Shown here: in pieces, positions 9,341-20,699 of the stretch
Numbering within the stretch: position 1 is the first letter of the stretch
Layout of the letters: each line of letters opens with the position of its first letter
NCBI GenBank assembly: GCA_963580285.1
Contig: OY757010.1
Location: 66,176,406-66,240,405 of the forward strand
DNA: 64,000 nucleotides
Reading direction: 5' to 3'
Source of the DNA: Lucinisca nassula
Lineage: Eukaryota; Mollusca; Bivalvia; Lucinida; Lucinidae
Translations under genes and position numbers: made by a program
The notes under the pieces: generated by a model
Database searches by the model: none
What the model was told of the DNA's origin: nothing
What the model saw: the letters and a program-made list of their open reading frames with translations, nothing else

Positions 9341-10461
9341 GGACTTGTTATCATGATGACATATCATCTGATAGACTTGCCACCATTTTAATAAGTGTCA
9401 TTTTCAGGACTTTGGATATAGGGTCTTATAAAGCCCTGCTAAAATGGAGTCTTCTCAAGAGCAAATCAATTATTCTTTCTGACTCACGTTTATCTATCTA
9501 GTCGGGTCACATTTGGCCATAACCTCAGTTGGCTGGGTGGATAAATTTAGTATTTAGCTTACAAACAAACAAAAAAAAAAAACGGGTCACTGCATGAGTC
9601 CTAAAACCTACCAGAGTGTATTTTATAGAAGATTAAAGAGAGCTTCACGCGACGGACCTCAAGGGACGACCACGCTACTTCTATTTCGCCATCGCCGGCA
9701 GGTCCATCGAGCAGCTGTCCTCTACCTTTTCACCTGCTGAATCTGAGTTTTAACATAGGGATGCGAATTTGGTGATGCATATTCAAGTTGAGGGCGAACC
9801 AATGTTTTATGCAACATTTTGTGTGTGCAAAGGCCAACTTACACACGGGGTATTCAACTACCTGGAACGCAGACGGATACCAAAAACGCCGACTGTTTAC
9901 TTTCGATTTGAAAGAGGGAGAGTCGATAAAATCCTGTTTTTGCGACCCTGTTAAAAAAATCTGTTTTGATTTTTGCTGTTTTCTTTTGGAACTGTCACAG
10001 CTGTTTCGTAAAGGTTTTTTTGCTTCGATTGATTGCATGAAAGCGTCTTTACAGACAACGAAAATGCAAAACATGCAAATTTTCTAACAACAAAATAGTA
10101 TAATTACCAGAAATGCGACTGATTTATCCAAATGTCATTGAAGCTTGAAAGAGAAATAGTTCTTGTTAAAAAATAAACCCCTATATACTTGTTTCACACG
10201 TTGCTCGGGCAGCAATAAGCCATGGCTTGAGTGCACCATGCTGAAAGAAGATAATCTTTACGACAGACGCATTCCTTTGATGTTACCATGAAACGCAGAC
10301 AATGGATACCAATGAAGGATTTACAATTTATGCCTAAATCAGTACCTACTTGCATATCGCCTTAATTTGGAGGGTAAAAAAGCACGGTTATGAACAGTCT
10401 TGAATATTTTCCATGTATATAACAACGACGGTGATAATAGCGTACGAAAATTAAATGATTA

Positions 10462-10462
<1 letters not shown>
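9341..10462. other. no gene recognised; holds a 55-bp repeat
   Basis: Frames are short on both strands. 9843-9899 is the reverse complement of 16351-16405 (shared core TCGGCGTTTTTGGTATCCGT). The minus-strand frame at 9730-10074 covers this repeat, but nothing else supports coding. The rest appears unique. Confidence 0.5.

Positions 10463-10546
<84 letters not shown>
10463..10546 (+). repeat. (CT)n microsatellite
   Basis: An uninterrupted dinucleotide run of about 84 bp (some 42 units). Confidence 0.98.
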
Positions 10547-10549
<3 letters not shown>

Positions 10550-11005
10550 ATGTGCCTGGTATAGGAACTATGAATTTCAACATTTTCCATTTCTGGAAAT
10601 GTTTGGATAGTTTATGGTTCCTATACTTACAAAAGTGTCTAAAGAAGATAACTGATGAATAGAAACAACCAGAGAGTCTTTCCTTGGCACTAATATTTTT
10701 TTTTACTATAATAGTTTCACATCTTATTGAATAAAATAATAAAAATGACAAATTATAATTCACAGAGGATTTTCTAGATAAATCATTCATAGAGGATTTT
10801 CCAGATAGACCACAAATCGGCTGATAAATGTTCCAGAGTTGCTATTTGGCGGGCCGCGGGCTACAATTTTGTGATTTTATTTTATGAATAAACAGTAAAT
10901 TACTTGCAGCTAAATAATAAAATAAAATAATTGTTATTTATTATTCCTGCCATACATTATTTGGAATTCTATTATATTAGTTAGTGTAAACTAAGGACAC
11001 TTACA
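10547..11005. other. AT-rich stretch, no gene recognised
   Basis: The only structure is a short duplication of AGAGGATTTTCYAGATA (about 10762 and 10792) and AT-rich runs near 10870-10950. Confidence 0.5.
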
Positions 11006-11233
11006 AGTCTGTGATAGATCGGAGTGACTTCATTTGTCAGACATAATACCTTGTCAAGCAATGCATCTTTGGGCCTTGATTCCTTAAAACTACTAATTGA
11101 ATACAACCAATTGTCCATGTGACCAGTCATCCTGGTAGCAATGCTTATGGCTATGCTATTCTTGTCACTGTGACCACAGAGTGCTGTGTATAGCGGGTTA
11201 TCTGTAAACCCTCGACTAGGCATATGTGCTGGG
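11006..11233 (-). CDS. weak candidate host exon
   Basis: On the minus strand a frame reads through GFTDNPLYTALCGHSDKN, ATRMTGHMDNWLYSISSF, KDALLDKVLCL and NEVTPIYHR, and then meets a strong donor-like CTTGTAAGTG. A plausible but weak acceptor (TTGCTTGCCAG) lies upstream, just after an in-frame stop. The composition is protein-like and is not built from repeats. I recognise no family. It could equally be a decayed transposon exon. Confidence 0.3.
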
Positions 11234-11349
11234 ACACTGGCAAGCAAAATACATCAGGACACTGCAGGAAGCGGACATAAGATCTGGGTCTACAATACTG
11301 GCTTAAGGGGCATGGGAACAAACAGCAGATTTTTCCGCAATTTTTCACA

Positions 11350-11584
11350 GGGAAACAAATTTCAGGAGCCTCTGTTCATTATTCTATAAACTTTGTCTCA
11401 CGGAAAAAGGCGCTGAACTCTTAAAAGAAAGAATTTGCTCCTGAGGCACACTTATACAGAATACACACGAGCAGCTTTGTCATCTGACATTCCAATCCTA
11501 TGACTACACAAATTAATGTGTGCTAAGCGTAGACTCAAGCTTTTGCAAAAGCTAATACTTGTATCCCAATATGCCAATTAGAAT
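11350..11584. other. unassigned sequence
   Basis: Only short frames and no repeats shared with the rest of the window were noticed. Confidence 0.4.
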
Positions 11585-11735
11585 TGTAGAGGATAAGCTA
11601 CTCGCCTCACGAACCAGGGGTCGTGGGATCGATTCCTGGCTTCACCAGACTTTCGGGCGAGTCTTTAAACTGAGGTCCCGTCTCCATATGACTTTGTTGG
11701 TGGTGGGGACGTAAACTCAAACGCACCCGCCTATC
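11585..11735 (+). mobile_element. tRNA-headed SINE (SINE-E)
   Basis: A tRNA-like head (TAGAGGATAAGCTACTCGCC, then B box GTGGGATCGATTCCTGG) is followed by a short body and the tail GGGGACGTAAACTCAAAC. That tail resembles the SINE-A, -B and -D tails, which suggests a shared LINE partner. A SINE-B follows directly, so the pair may be a composite or a nested insertion. Confidence 0.65.
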
Positions 11736-11996
11736 AGGGCTTGAAGAAATAGATGGGCTGCTTCCACGCAGACCTAAAACTGACCACACATGAGTACTGG
11801 TAAACCGTTTAGAAGGACTAAGTCTGCCCAGGCAAAGTGGTTTTAGTCAAACCGTCCAATGCATATAAGCCTTTTAGTTTCATTGGGCGACAGGGCTTGA
11901 GACAGGGCTCTGAGTCCAACAAAATTTGAAGCAGTGTCTCCAAAATGACCTAAATAGTGTTGACGGGGACGTTAAACCTCAATTCAAACAAACAAA
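11736..11996 (+). mobile_element. SINE-B copy
   Basis: Starts CGCCTATCAGGGCTTGAAGA and ends GACGTTAAACCTCAATTC plus AAACAAACAAA. The middle has CCCAGGCAAAGTGGT and TTTCATTGGGCGACAGGG as in the other copies, with a deletion near 11915. Confidence 0.85.
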
Positions 11997-12090
11997 TATC
12001 CTGGCAATATTTAATTCTGGACACCTATTTAGCCTTTCATTCTTTTCTGCTGAAGGGGGTGGGGTGAGGGAAACAAACTATTCTTCTGTT

Positions 12091-12305
12091 TTAACGGAAT
12101 CTTCCACCAAGTAAATTTGGAGTGGTCAATTTCAATTATAAGGGTGTCAGGCTTATTTGTTTTGGTGGCAAATTTTACAAAAAATAAATGTTCTTTTAGC
12201 AAACAGTGTAGACCCAGATCAGACGCCGTGTTTAGTGGCGTCCGTTCTGGGTCTGCACTGTTTGCTAATTTCCCAGAAAAAGGGCCGCTAGGCATATATG
12301 GGTTA
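12091..12305. mobile_element. palindrome-core MITE, family P1
   Basis: The core is an imperfect palindrome (12199-12265) running from GCAAACAGTGTAGACCC to its complement GGGTCTGCACTGTTTGC, with an inner AGACGCC hairpin. The outer parts match other P1 copies (GGAATCTTCC, AAGGGTGTCAGG, and ending ATGGGTTAA). It is non-coding. Confidence 0.8.
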
Positions 12306-12693
12306 ATTATTTTGCCAGTCTTTCATATGCGTCATTCTTTCCCGGAATTTTTCTGTAAATTTCACATTGTTTATCTAATGAGACCGATTCGTAATTGCCT
12401 AGGACCCGACCCTGCCAACACGTACCACACACTGAAACAACGTCATATCAACGTCGTTATAATAATGTATAATCATATTTATCTGTCAAAAAACGAAATT
12501 AAAAGTATTCTGAATGAACAAAAGGAAACGATAAGGACTGAATTCATTTCCGTAGTTGTTTTGCGGGATAACGCTATTAATAGACCAAAGGAAATTTACA
12601 AATCTTGCCTATTTGATCGTAAAAGTATCTAACATTATGAAATCACAGATTTATGACACCTAATAAAAAAAAGTGACACGCAAGTTAAGAATT
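12306..12693. other. no gene recognised
   Basis: A frame continuing out of the P1 MITE runs to 12632 but begins in repeat sequence and shows no recognisable domain. Confidence 0.4.
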
Positions 12694-12912
12694 CCGTGTA
12701 ACGAACACCCCTCTAAACTCCAATTTATATAGAGAAACTGGGGTTTAAGGGGTATACATTATTTTTCTTATTTTTGCTCCAAGACATAGGTTGTGGGTAC
12801 TCGTTAGAACTGCCTAAATGAGGCGGTTCTAATGATTACACACAACCTATGTTTGCAGTATTTATAAGAAAAATGTCACGAATTTTGCTCAGAAAAGTAG
12901 CCAAAAATGCAC
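12694..12912 (+). mobile_element. palindrome-core MITE, family P3
   Basis: The central palindrome has arms ACATAGGTTGTGGGTACTCG and TGATTACACACAACCTATGT around AGAAC(C)GCCTCA-type loops. The outer segments GGGGTTTAAGGGGTATACAT and TTTTGCTCAGAAAAGTAG recur in the copies at 20700-20912, 22815-22985 and 27030-27170. Confidence 0.75.
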
Positions 12913-13426
12913 TATGTCACACGGGTGTGTTATCGTAATGAGGTCATATGCGCTATTTAAAGTCATATGCATATGACTCACATGCGGTATTAAGACATGC
13001 CGTCCTGTTGGTTTCTTTTGATGAAAGGCGAAAGCCAATCGTATCGATTCCTGGTCATTGCCTTCCCTTCTACATTGAGAATACCCTCTTGGGTCGAGGT
13101 ACACTGTGGTAAGGCTCCAGTGTCTGGATTAACTTTCAAATTGAACGGACTCAGAATGTATTTTACTGTATTTTATTCATTTTTCCACGCTTGTGGTTTT
13201 TACGTCAGTGGTAACCATAACTTTGTGCCGTCTGCATTGCGTGGTATCTGTGCGGGTCATCATTGGTATCCTTATCCGAACACCCTCATCATGAATTTCA
13301 CATCCGTAATTCTAAAATCCTGCTTTTTGCTAATTCAAAGAACGCATGGCAGGTACTCAATGCATAAGTATTTTATGCTATCCAGGAAAAATTGAAAAGT
13401 ATGTATGAATTATTGTCGTAAAACTA
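12913..13426. other. no gene recognised
   Basis: One plus-strand frame (12997-13395) is open, but its composition is low-complexity aromatic/basic and no motif or splice context supports it. Confidence 0.4.
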
Positions 13427-16136
13427 AAACAAGAGGCCCATGGGCCACAATGCTCACCAGAGCTCAGGGGGCCACTGCCCACTGGCAGCAATGTATTTCA
13501 ATTAACCATGGAAGCCCTGCTCCCAAGGCTGCTACAGATAAAATTTCGACCCAATCAGACTAGTGGCTTCAGAGGTCTGATGTATCTTGAAGACAACAGA
13601 TGACAATTGACAATTTCCCATCTGTTGCAATAGGCCAAAAAGAACATTATTAAAGGAACATTGCTATGAAAGTTTGACAAAATATCTTGAGAGGCATTAA
13701 TGTCATTTTTCCCCCATTATAAGTCAATGGAAACTCTTAACTTGCCATAGCAAACAAACCAAAGAGCCAAATTTCTTAAACCAGAGCTCAGGTGGGCACT
13801 GCCCAATGGAGCCCTGGCCCCGAGGTTATAAAACTTTTTTTCATGCTCAACTCACTTGAGCATGAAATATCATGCTCATAAATTTTAAAATGCCAACGAA
13901 TGTTGGCATTTTAAAATTTATGAGCAGGATAAATGACATTCTGGGCTGATCTGAGCAGGAAAATTACCTGATTTGTTTCTATTTTAATAGCTGTGAGCAT
14001 AAAAAATTTCATGCTCATCTGAGTTGAGCATGAAAAAAGTTTTATAACCTCGGGGCCTGATTGGTGTCACTAAATGGGTCGTATAAAAAGGAACAAGGAC
14101 ATATATGGTTTAGCGGTGGGGATATGTATGGTTCCTGAGACGTAAGGCCTTTTAAGCAATGGAGGGATTTGGGCATGGTAGATCCCAGAAAAGCCAAAGA
14201 TTGTTGTCACTGAATATGTCTTATCATAAAGATCAAGAATATACACATGTATATGGTTAAATGGTGGGGATCTGAACGGTTTCTGAGATATGAGGCCCTT
14301 TTATGAAGTGAAAGGGAGAGAAATGGACCCTGCTGACCTCCCCCCCACCCCCCAACAGGGTTGACTGAATGTGTCTAATAACAATGAACAAGAATATATG
14401 TGATTATAGGATGGGGATTTGAATGGTTTTTGAGATATATGGCCTATTATTAAGTAAAGTCTTATCATCAGGAACAAGAATATATATGGTTTAGGGGTGG
14501 GGATCTGAACGGTTTCTTTGATATATGGATTTTAAAGAAATGTAAAGGGGTGGGGCATGGCCAGTGGCACCCCAGGGGACCCAAATGCTGGTGTCACTGT
14601 TTGCGTCTTATCATAAGGTGCAAGAATATATATGGTTTAGGGGTGGGCTCTGAACAGTTTCTCAGATATATGGTCTTTTGTGAAGTCGAGGGGTGGAGTG
14701 TGGCCCGGGCACACCCTGGGTGACCCCTAGGTTGGTGTCACTGAATGTGTCTTATCATAAGGAACAAGAATATATATGGTTTTGGGGTGGGGATCTGTAA
14801 GGTTTCTGGGATATTTAGCCTTTTATGAAGTGGAGGGGGTTGGGCATGGCCCCCGCACATCCCGGGGGACCCCCCAAGTTGGTGTCATTGAATGCGACTT
14901 ATCATAAGGAACAAGAATATATATGGTTTAGGGGTGGGAATCTGTAAGGTTACTGGGATATTGGGCCTTTTATGAAGTGGAGGGGGCGGGGTATGGCCCC
15001 AGTACATCCCGGGGGACCCCCAGGTTGGTGTCACTGAGTCCATCTTATCATAAGGAACAAAAGTATATACGGTTTAGGGGTGGGGATCTCAATGGTTTCT
15101 GAGATAAATGGCATTTTATGAAGTGGAGGGGGTGGGGCATGTCCCAGGCACATCGCGGGGGACCCCCAAGTTGGTGTCACTTAATGCATCTTAGCATAAG
15201 GAACAAGAATATATATAGTTTAGGGGTGGGGATCTGAATGGTTTCTGAGATAAATGGCATTTTATAAAATAGAGGGGCAGGGCATGTCCCCGGCACATCC
15301 CGGGGGACCCCCAGGTTGGTGTCACTTAATGCATCTTATCATAAGAAACAAGAATATATATGGTTTAGGGGTTGGGATCTGTAAGGTTTCTGAGATATAA
15401 TGCATTTTATGAAGTGGAAGGGGCGGGGCATGGCCCCGGCACAACCTAGGGGACCCCCCAGGTTGACATAAATGATTATGGCTGAGAGAAGTTTACTCAA
15501 GGAACATGTCTATGTAAGTTTTGTCAAAATATCTGCAATGACTTGGCAGTAAATGCCATTTTTCAGTTTTCCCCATTGTAAGTCAATGGAAACTCCAAGT
15601 TGCCATAGCAACAAAACTAAAAGGCCAAATTTCATGAAAAACACAAAACCTGTAAAGGCAAATATGGTGAATATTTTCATAAAGTCTCAGCCTCCGGGAG
15701 CAAATGGTTTCTGAGGAGATGATTTTTTAAGTATTTTTTTTTCATTTTGGTTTCCATGGCAACCAATAAAAATTAGCAGAAGGCCTAAAATCAAAGGTAG
15801 ATAGTAGATTGCCTATGGAACATTTCTATGCAAGTTTTGTCAAAATATCTGCAGAGGCTTGGCAGTAAATGCCATTTTTCTATTTTCCCCATTATAAGTC
15901 TATGGAAACTACAAGTTGTCATAGCAACCAAACTAATGAGCTGATTTTCATAAAAAACACAAACTTTCAATCCCCCAGCCCAAGGATGCTACAGATAAAA
16001 TTTGGGCCCAATGGGCCCAGTGGCTTCAGAGGAGATGTCCTTTGAAAATGTTGACGTCATAGGACAGACGACGCCGACGACGGACAACTGCCTATCCTAT
16101 AAGCTCCCCCGGAGCCTTCGGCTCTGGTGAGCTAAA
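13427..16136 (+). mobile_element. tandem-core element A (type II)
   Basis: The 5' end is AACAAGAGGCCCATGGGCC (hairpin GGCCCATGGGCC), then TGCTCACCAGAGCTC. The core is about nine ~147-bp monomers carrying TATATGGTTTAGGGGTGGGG and CCCGGGGGACCCCCAGG, followed by two ~200-bp repeats around TTGCCATAGCAACCAAACTA. The 3' end has GACGACGCCGACGACGGAC, then AAGCTCCCCCGGAGCC-TTC-GGCTCTGGTGAGCTAA, a compound hairpin. The 3' GCTCTGGTGAGC is complementary to the 5' GCTCACCAGAGC. It is non-coding and interrupted by a MITE at 13816-14057. I infer a Helentron-like non-autonomous element. Confidence 0.8.
13816..14057. mobile_element. MITE with ~49-bp inverted repeats inside element A
   Basis: The inverted ends start GGCCCCGAGGTTATAAAAC and differ by a T-run length and a few bases. 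The middle holds a perfect palindrome with 25-bp arms and a 4-bp loop (13873-13926). Element B lacks this insert at the same place (GAGCCCTGGTTGGTGTCAC), so the insertion is younger than the split of A and B. Confidence 0.85.
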
Positions 16137-16529
16137 AACTGTCGACTTGCATCAAACATCTATATTTTGCCGACTAAAAAAGGTTATAATTCGTCACTGA
16201 CAGGATTTACGTCCGCAGTTCGTGGAAAGTAATCCAAGACACTGCGAAACGGATACCTATCAACATCTGTGGGCATCTATTTAATATATGCCTGTAAAAT
16301 GGGATTTAATTCAACTCACCACGAATGTTTATTTGTTTTGTTTTTTTCAGTCGGCGTTTTTGGTATCCGTCTGCGTTCCAGGTAGTCGAATACCGCGTGT
16401 GACTTATGTCTAATAAATCCTAAAGTCCTGGTTGCTTTTGATGTTTTGACCGCAATCACGATATTGGGCGGATTGAACCAAAATTTGTAGGTGTAGTGAA
16501 ATCAAACTTAATCCGGTGTTGTGATGTTT
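16137..16529. other. no gene recognised; 55-bp repeat at 16351-16405
   Basis: The repeat is the reverse complement of 9843-9899. It is preceded by a splice-acceptor-like TTTGTTTTTTTCAG and contains CCAGGTAGT, but an exon of only ~30 bp would result. I make no gene call. Confidence 0.45.
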
Positions 16530-16608
16530 AACCCTTATTCTGTTGAATAAATTGACTTGCCACACCCATTTCTGACTATCAACCAATCAAATTGCTTGAA
16601 ATCATATA
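16530..16608 (+). mobile_element. P2 MITE, 5' fragment
   Basis: AACCCTTATTCTGTTGAATA, then GCCACACCCATTTCTGACTA and CAACCAATCA, match the start of the P2 copies at 55153 and 62230. The fragment stops where the GTTACGTAAC element begins. Confidence 0.7.
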
Positions 16609-18480
16609 CTGCACAAAATCTACGCAGCCCTAGAGGTGGACATGTTTTTCTGTAACGTAACGTAACGTGTAACGAAGTGTTTGTGAGTGTATCCTTATAT
16701 AGACCTAGTTCCAGTATTAATAGAAATTACAGTCTTGTTACAAAACGTTTCAGTCCGTTACGTAAAGGTTTTGTAACAGAAACAAGACAACAAATATATT
16801 ACAGTCCTGTTTCAACTGTAACAGAATCCCGTTACGTAAGGTTTCAGTCTGTTACGTAACGTTTCAGTCTGTTACCTAACGGTTTTGTAACAGAAACAAG
16901 AAAACATATATGTTACAGTCCTGTTTCGTAACGTTTCATTCCGTTACGTAACAGAACTGTAACAGATTCTCATTACATCTTGTTTCAAGGCAAAAAAAGT
17001 GAAACGTAACGTAACGGCGTAACAGAATCCCGTTACGTAACGATCCGGTCCGTTACGTAACAGATTTGTAACAGAAACAAGAAAACATATATGTTACAGT
17101 CCTGTTTCGTAACGTTTCATTCCGTTACGTAACAGAACTGTAACAGATTCTCATTACATCTTGTTTCAAGGCAAAAAAGTGAAACGTAACGTAACGGCGT
17201 AACAGAATCCCGTTACGTAACGATCCAGTCCGTTACGTAACGGATTTGTAACAGAAACAAGAAAACATATATGTTATAGTCCTGTTTCGTAACGTTTCAT
17301 TCCGTTACGTAACAGAACTGTAACAGATTCTCATTGCATCTTGTTTCAAGCAAAAAAGTGAAACGAAACAGAATCCTGTTACGTAACAATTCAGTCCATA
17401 TTGTAACAGTTTTGTAACAGAAACAAGAAAACAACTATGTTATAGTCCTGTTTCGTAACGTTTCATTCCGTTGCGTAACAGAACTGTAACAGATTCTCAT
17501 TACATCTTGTTTCAAGGCAAAAAAAGTGAAATGTAACGTAACGGCGTAACAGAATCCCGTTACGTAACGTTTCAGTCCGTTACGTAACAGATTTGTAACA
17601 GAAACAAGAAAACATTTATGTTACAGTCCTAATTTGTTACGTTTCATTCCGTTACGTAACAGAACTGTAACAGATTCTCATTGCATCTAGTTTCAAGCAA
17701 AAAAGTGAAACGTAACGTAACGGCGTAACAGAATCCCGTTACGTAACGATCCAGTCCGTTACGTAACAGATTTGTAACAGAAACAAGAAAACATATATGT
17801 TACAGTCCTGTTTCGTAACGTTTCATTCCGTTACATAACAGAACTGTAACAGTTTCTCATTACATCTTGTTTCAAGGCAAAAAAAGTGAAACGTAACGTA
17901 ACGGCGTAACAGAATCCCGTTATGTAACAATCCAGTCCGTTACGTAACGGATTTGTAACAGAAACAAGAAAACATATATGTTACAGTCCTGTTTCGTAAA
18001 AAAGTGAAACGTAACGTAACGGCGTAACAGAATCCCGTTATGTAACAATCCAGTCCGTTACGTAATGGATTTGTAACAGAAACAAGAAAACACATGTATG
18101 TTACTGTCCTGTTTCGTAACGTTTCATTCCGTTACGTAACAGAACTGTAACAGATTCTCCTTGCATCTTGTTTCAAGAAAAAAAAAGTGAAACGTAACGT
18201 AACAGCGTAACAGAATCCCGTTACGTAACATTTCAGTCCGTTATGTAACGGATTTGTAACAGAAACAAGAAAACAACTATGTTATAGTCCTGTTTTGTAA
18301 TGTTTCATTCCGTTAAGTAACAGAACTGTAACAGAGTCTCCTTACATCTTGTTTCGAGAAATAAAAAGTGAAACGTGACGTAACGGCGTAACAGAATCCC
18401 GTTACGTAACGTTTCAGTCCGTTACGTTACAGATTTGTAACAGAAACAAGAAAACATGTATGTTACAGTTCTGATGTCTT
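16608..18480 (+). repeat. GTTACGTAAC palindrome satellite, copy 1
   Basis: About nine monomers of ~180 bp (GTGAAACGTAACGTAACG-type starts near 17001, 17181, 17360, 17528, 17707, 17888, 18005, 18188 and 18369). Each has two or three near-perfect CGTTACGTAACG palindromes, CTGTAACAGATTCTC and CTTGTTTCAAG. One monomer (18005) is shortened. The left flank (CTGCACAAAATCTACGC, then GTGGACATGTTTTTCTGTAA) is shared with copy 2, which marks a defined element end. It does not code for protein. Confidence 0.9.
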
Positions 18481-18559
18481 TATAAAACTTTAAAATGCTT
18501 TGTTCATGGCAGCAATGTTACATGCTTTGATTTTATAATTATTACAGTAATTCTGTAAG

Positions 18560-18810
18560 GGATAGATAACAGCTGGTGGTAAATTTTTTTAAGGTGTTTC
18601 AAGGTTTACAATAGAGAGGTAGGTACCTTATGATCTTTGATATCCAATAAACAGTCTTGGCATATAGCACTACAGTGGAACTTCACAACAGCAGCCTCAG
18701 GAAATGTTTAGATTACAGCTGGTGGTAAGAATTCTTTTGAAGTGTTTCAAGGTTTACAAGAGAGGTGCCTTATGATCTTTGATGTCCAATAAACAGTCTT
18801 GGCTATATAG
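18560..18810 (+). repeat. ~100-bp direct duplication
   Basis: ACAGCTGGTGGTAA, GTGTTTCAAGGTTTACAA, CTTATGATCTTTGAT and CCAATAAACAGTCTTGG occur in order at 18568-18660 and 18717-18800, separated by about 50 bp. Confidence 0.85.
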
Positions 18811-18847
18811 AACGGTGGGTGGACAATTTGGCCAGCGCACATCTGAC

Positions 18848-19206
18848 AACCCTGTATAACTTGGGTTTTTCATCATTTCTAACCAGTCCATAGCCTTACA
18901 CACGGCCCTAAGAGAGAGCAACATGAACTAGTATGCTCTCGGGTGAGACAGAGAAATCTCAATTCGCAGCCGAAATTGGCAATGATTCCTCTGCAGTTTT
19001 ATGACCATTTTCGATCTGGCATTCAAAATTCTAAATTACAGTGCTTCAACTTTACTCAGGGGAAGGCACTGGCAGTTCAGCATGACTCACATTTCACTGA
19101 ATCTGCCGCGTTTTGCAGCCCAGAAGCACTCAAACTTTACGTCCTGTTGTGGGGCAATGCTAACGCGCCTGACCGTAGCGGACGTAAAATGCTTATACAA
19201 TACAAT
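18848..19206 (+). mobile_element. 359-bp retroposon with 15-bp target-site duplication
   Basis: It is flanked by a perfect ACAATTTGGCCAGCG (18833-18847 and 19207-19221) and ends in a TACAATACAAT tail. A near-identical copy lies at 26251-26632. The open frame across it (108 codons) is shared by both copies but shows no domain. It is probably a SINE or a LINE 3' piece. No tRNA head is visible. Confidence 0.8.
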
Positions 19207-19221
19207 ACAATTTGGCCAGCG

Positions 19222-19840
19222 GGGCATACTCAATGCATACATCTAACTAAGGATCAAGAAAATGTATAACAGCGGGAACAGTATACAGCACCAAAGAGGG
19301 CAATCATTTTGTACTGCAGGCCAATCCTTCGAGTGTTTGTGAGTGCAAGCAACAGTTTGTTGGATGGGTGAAGCTTGAATCCAGGAGCTATGGCAAGCTG
19401 AACCTATCAATACAGCTGTTTGATGCACTCATACCTCAAAGAGAGCAAGGTACACAGTGGCAAGGGTCTAACTTTTTTCTTAATTGGATACTGACTCCCC
19501 CTATTGGGCGGACTCTGCCACTGCATGATTTATGTCATTTCCTTGCCTCTCAGACAGATGTAAATATTGTAAATATGTTTCACAGAATGTGTTTGTGAGT
19601 GAATGTGTGTGTGTTATTTTGTTATGCAGAAGTACATTTTTTCAAAACCATCAAAAGACTTGTAAATAGTATTTTTTCATCTCAAATGTTGTGCATTATA
19701 TTAAGTTTTTTCTTTTTCTCTTTGGAAAACATACAACACCCGGAATACAGAACAGAACTGAATTAATCGCCTTTTAAATCTCATCAAAAAAAAAAAAAAA
19801 AAGCTGTGTTAAACAAATTCTGTTTAACACGGCCATAAAT
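19222..19840. other. unassigned sequence
   Basis: Short plus-strand frames occur around 19320-19600 with no recognisable motif. A hexamer-like inverted repeat TGTGTTAAACA/TGTTTAACACG lies at 19804-19832. Confidence 0.4.
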
Positions 19841-20042
19841 CTTGACCCTTGACCTGCTGAATATATAAATATGCCACACCCACCACAGATCATCAGCCAT
19901 TCGGGTTTCTTGAGGCAAGTCAATGCAAGAAATTCTTAAACTGAATCACAAACAACGAGGATCCTGATCAGATGGCTTCTTATCTGGATCTGCGTTGTTT
20001 GAAAGATCAGACATATCCGGGCCCAGCAGGACAAGGGTTAAA
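19841..20042. mobile_element. P2 MITE
   Basis: The ends are CTTGACCCTTGACCTGCTGA and AGCAGGACAAGGGTTAA. Inside are GCCACACCCACC and the central GATCCTGATCAGATGGCTTC with its complement TATCTGGATC. Confidence 0.8.
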
Positions 20043-20150
20043 TTATGTATTATAGTTTTATGGTGAAGGAAAGTCATATAGATATTTACATTTATGCTTA
20101 TTGTTTTCATTATTATTATTATTATTTTATTTTTTTTTTCCTTTCCCTTT

Positions 20151-20173
20151 CCCCCCCCCCCCCCCCCCCCCCC
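20151..20173 (+). repeat. poly-C run
   Basis: 23 consecutive C, preceded by TTTCCTTTCCCTTT and an ATT-repeat. Such a run is prone to sequencing-length error. Confidence 0.95.
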
Positions 20174-20284
20174 TCTCAAAACAATAAATATTATCTATTG
20201 ATGGTAATTTTCACAACTTCTCGACAAATAAACAGTTTTTACAGAACCAATTATCTCAATTGTTTTCAACTTTTGTTATCAATA

Positions 20285-20347
20285 GTAAATATCCGGAAAT
20301 CTTATCTCTAGTAGCAACAGATGTGTTTACCCACGTGACCTAGGGAC
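20285..20347 (-). repeat. left arm of a 3-kb-spaced inverted repeat
   Basis: The reverse complement of this segment (CTTGTCCCTAGGTCACGTG, then GATTTCCGGA) recurs at 23362-23432. The two arms face each other across about 3 kb holding P3, P1, element J and a SINE-B. They could be diverged ends of one large element or two independent inserts. Confidence 0.65.
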
Positions 20348-20699
20348 AAGCTTTCTGTGCTGCAGAGATAAAATCTGTGTATTTATATAGAAATCAGTGA
20401 GTTTACATGGAATCAGTTCTATGCTTTTTACAGTTTTTTCATTGTTATATCAAAATGTCAACAGAAATGTTCTTGGGGACAGTGTAATAGTGAAAGCAGA
20501 TATGCAGACAGGCCACACATGGAAAAAGTTGACTTTGTGCCATTTCCAAAGCTCACAAAAAGCATGGAAAAGTGAGCTTCGAACAACTTAATGCCAATAG
20601 AATTAGTGCCTACAGATATGTATGCATGAATTTTCTTCAGTAAGGTACAGAAGGGGAGTGTCACTGCTCTCAGAGTCAAAGCTACCATCGATACTTAAA
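20348..20699. other. no gene recognised
   Basis: Short overlapping frames exist on both strands only, with no repeat partner seen. Confidence 0.4.

Noticed and set aside
12997..13395. 132-codon plus-strand frame as a gene
   Set aside because: Low-complexity aromatic/basic composition, no motif, and no splice or promoter context.
13427..16136. CRISPR-like array of regularly spaced repeats
   Set aside because: The repeats are long (about 147 bp), head-to-tail without unique spacers, in a eukaryotic retroelement context. No cas genes.
18943..19269. 108-codon protein gene
   Set aside because: The frame lies within a retroposon present twice with target-site duplication, and no domain is visible.
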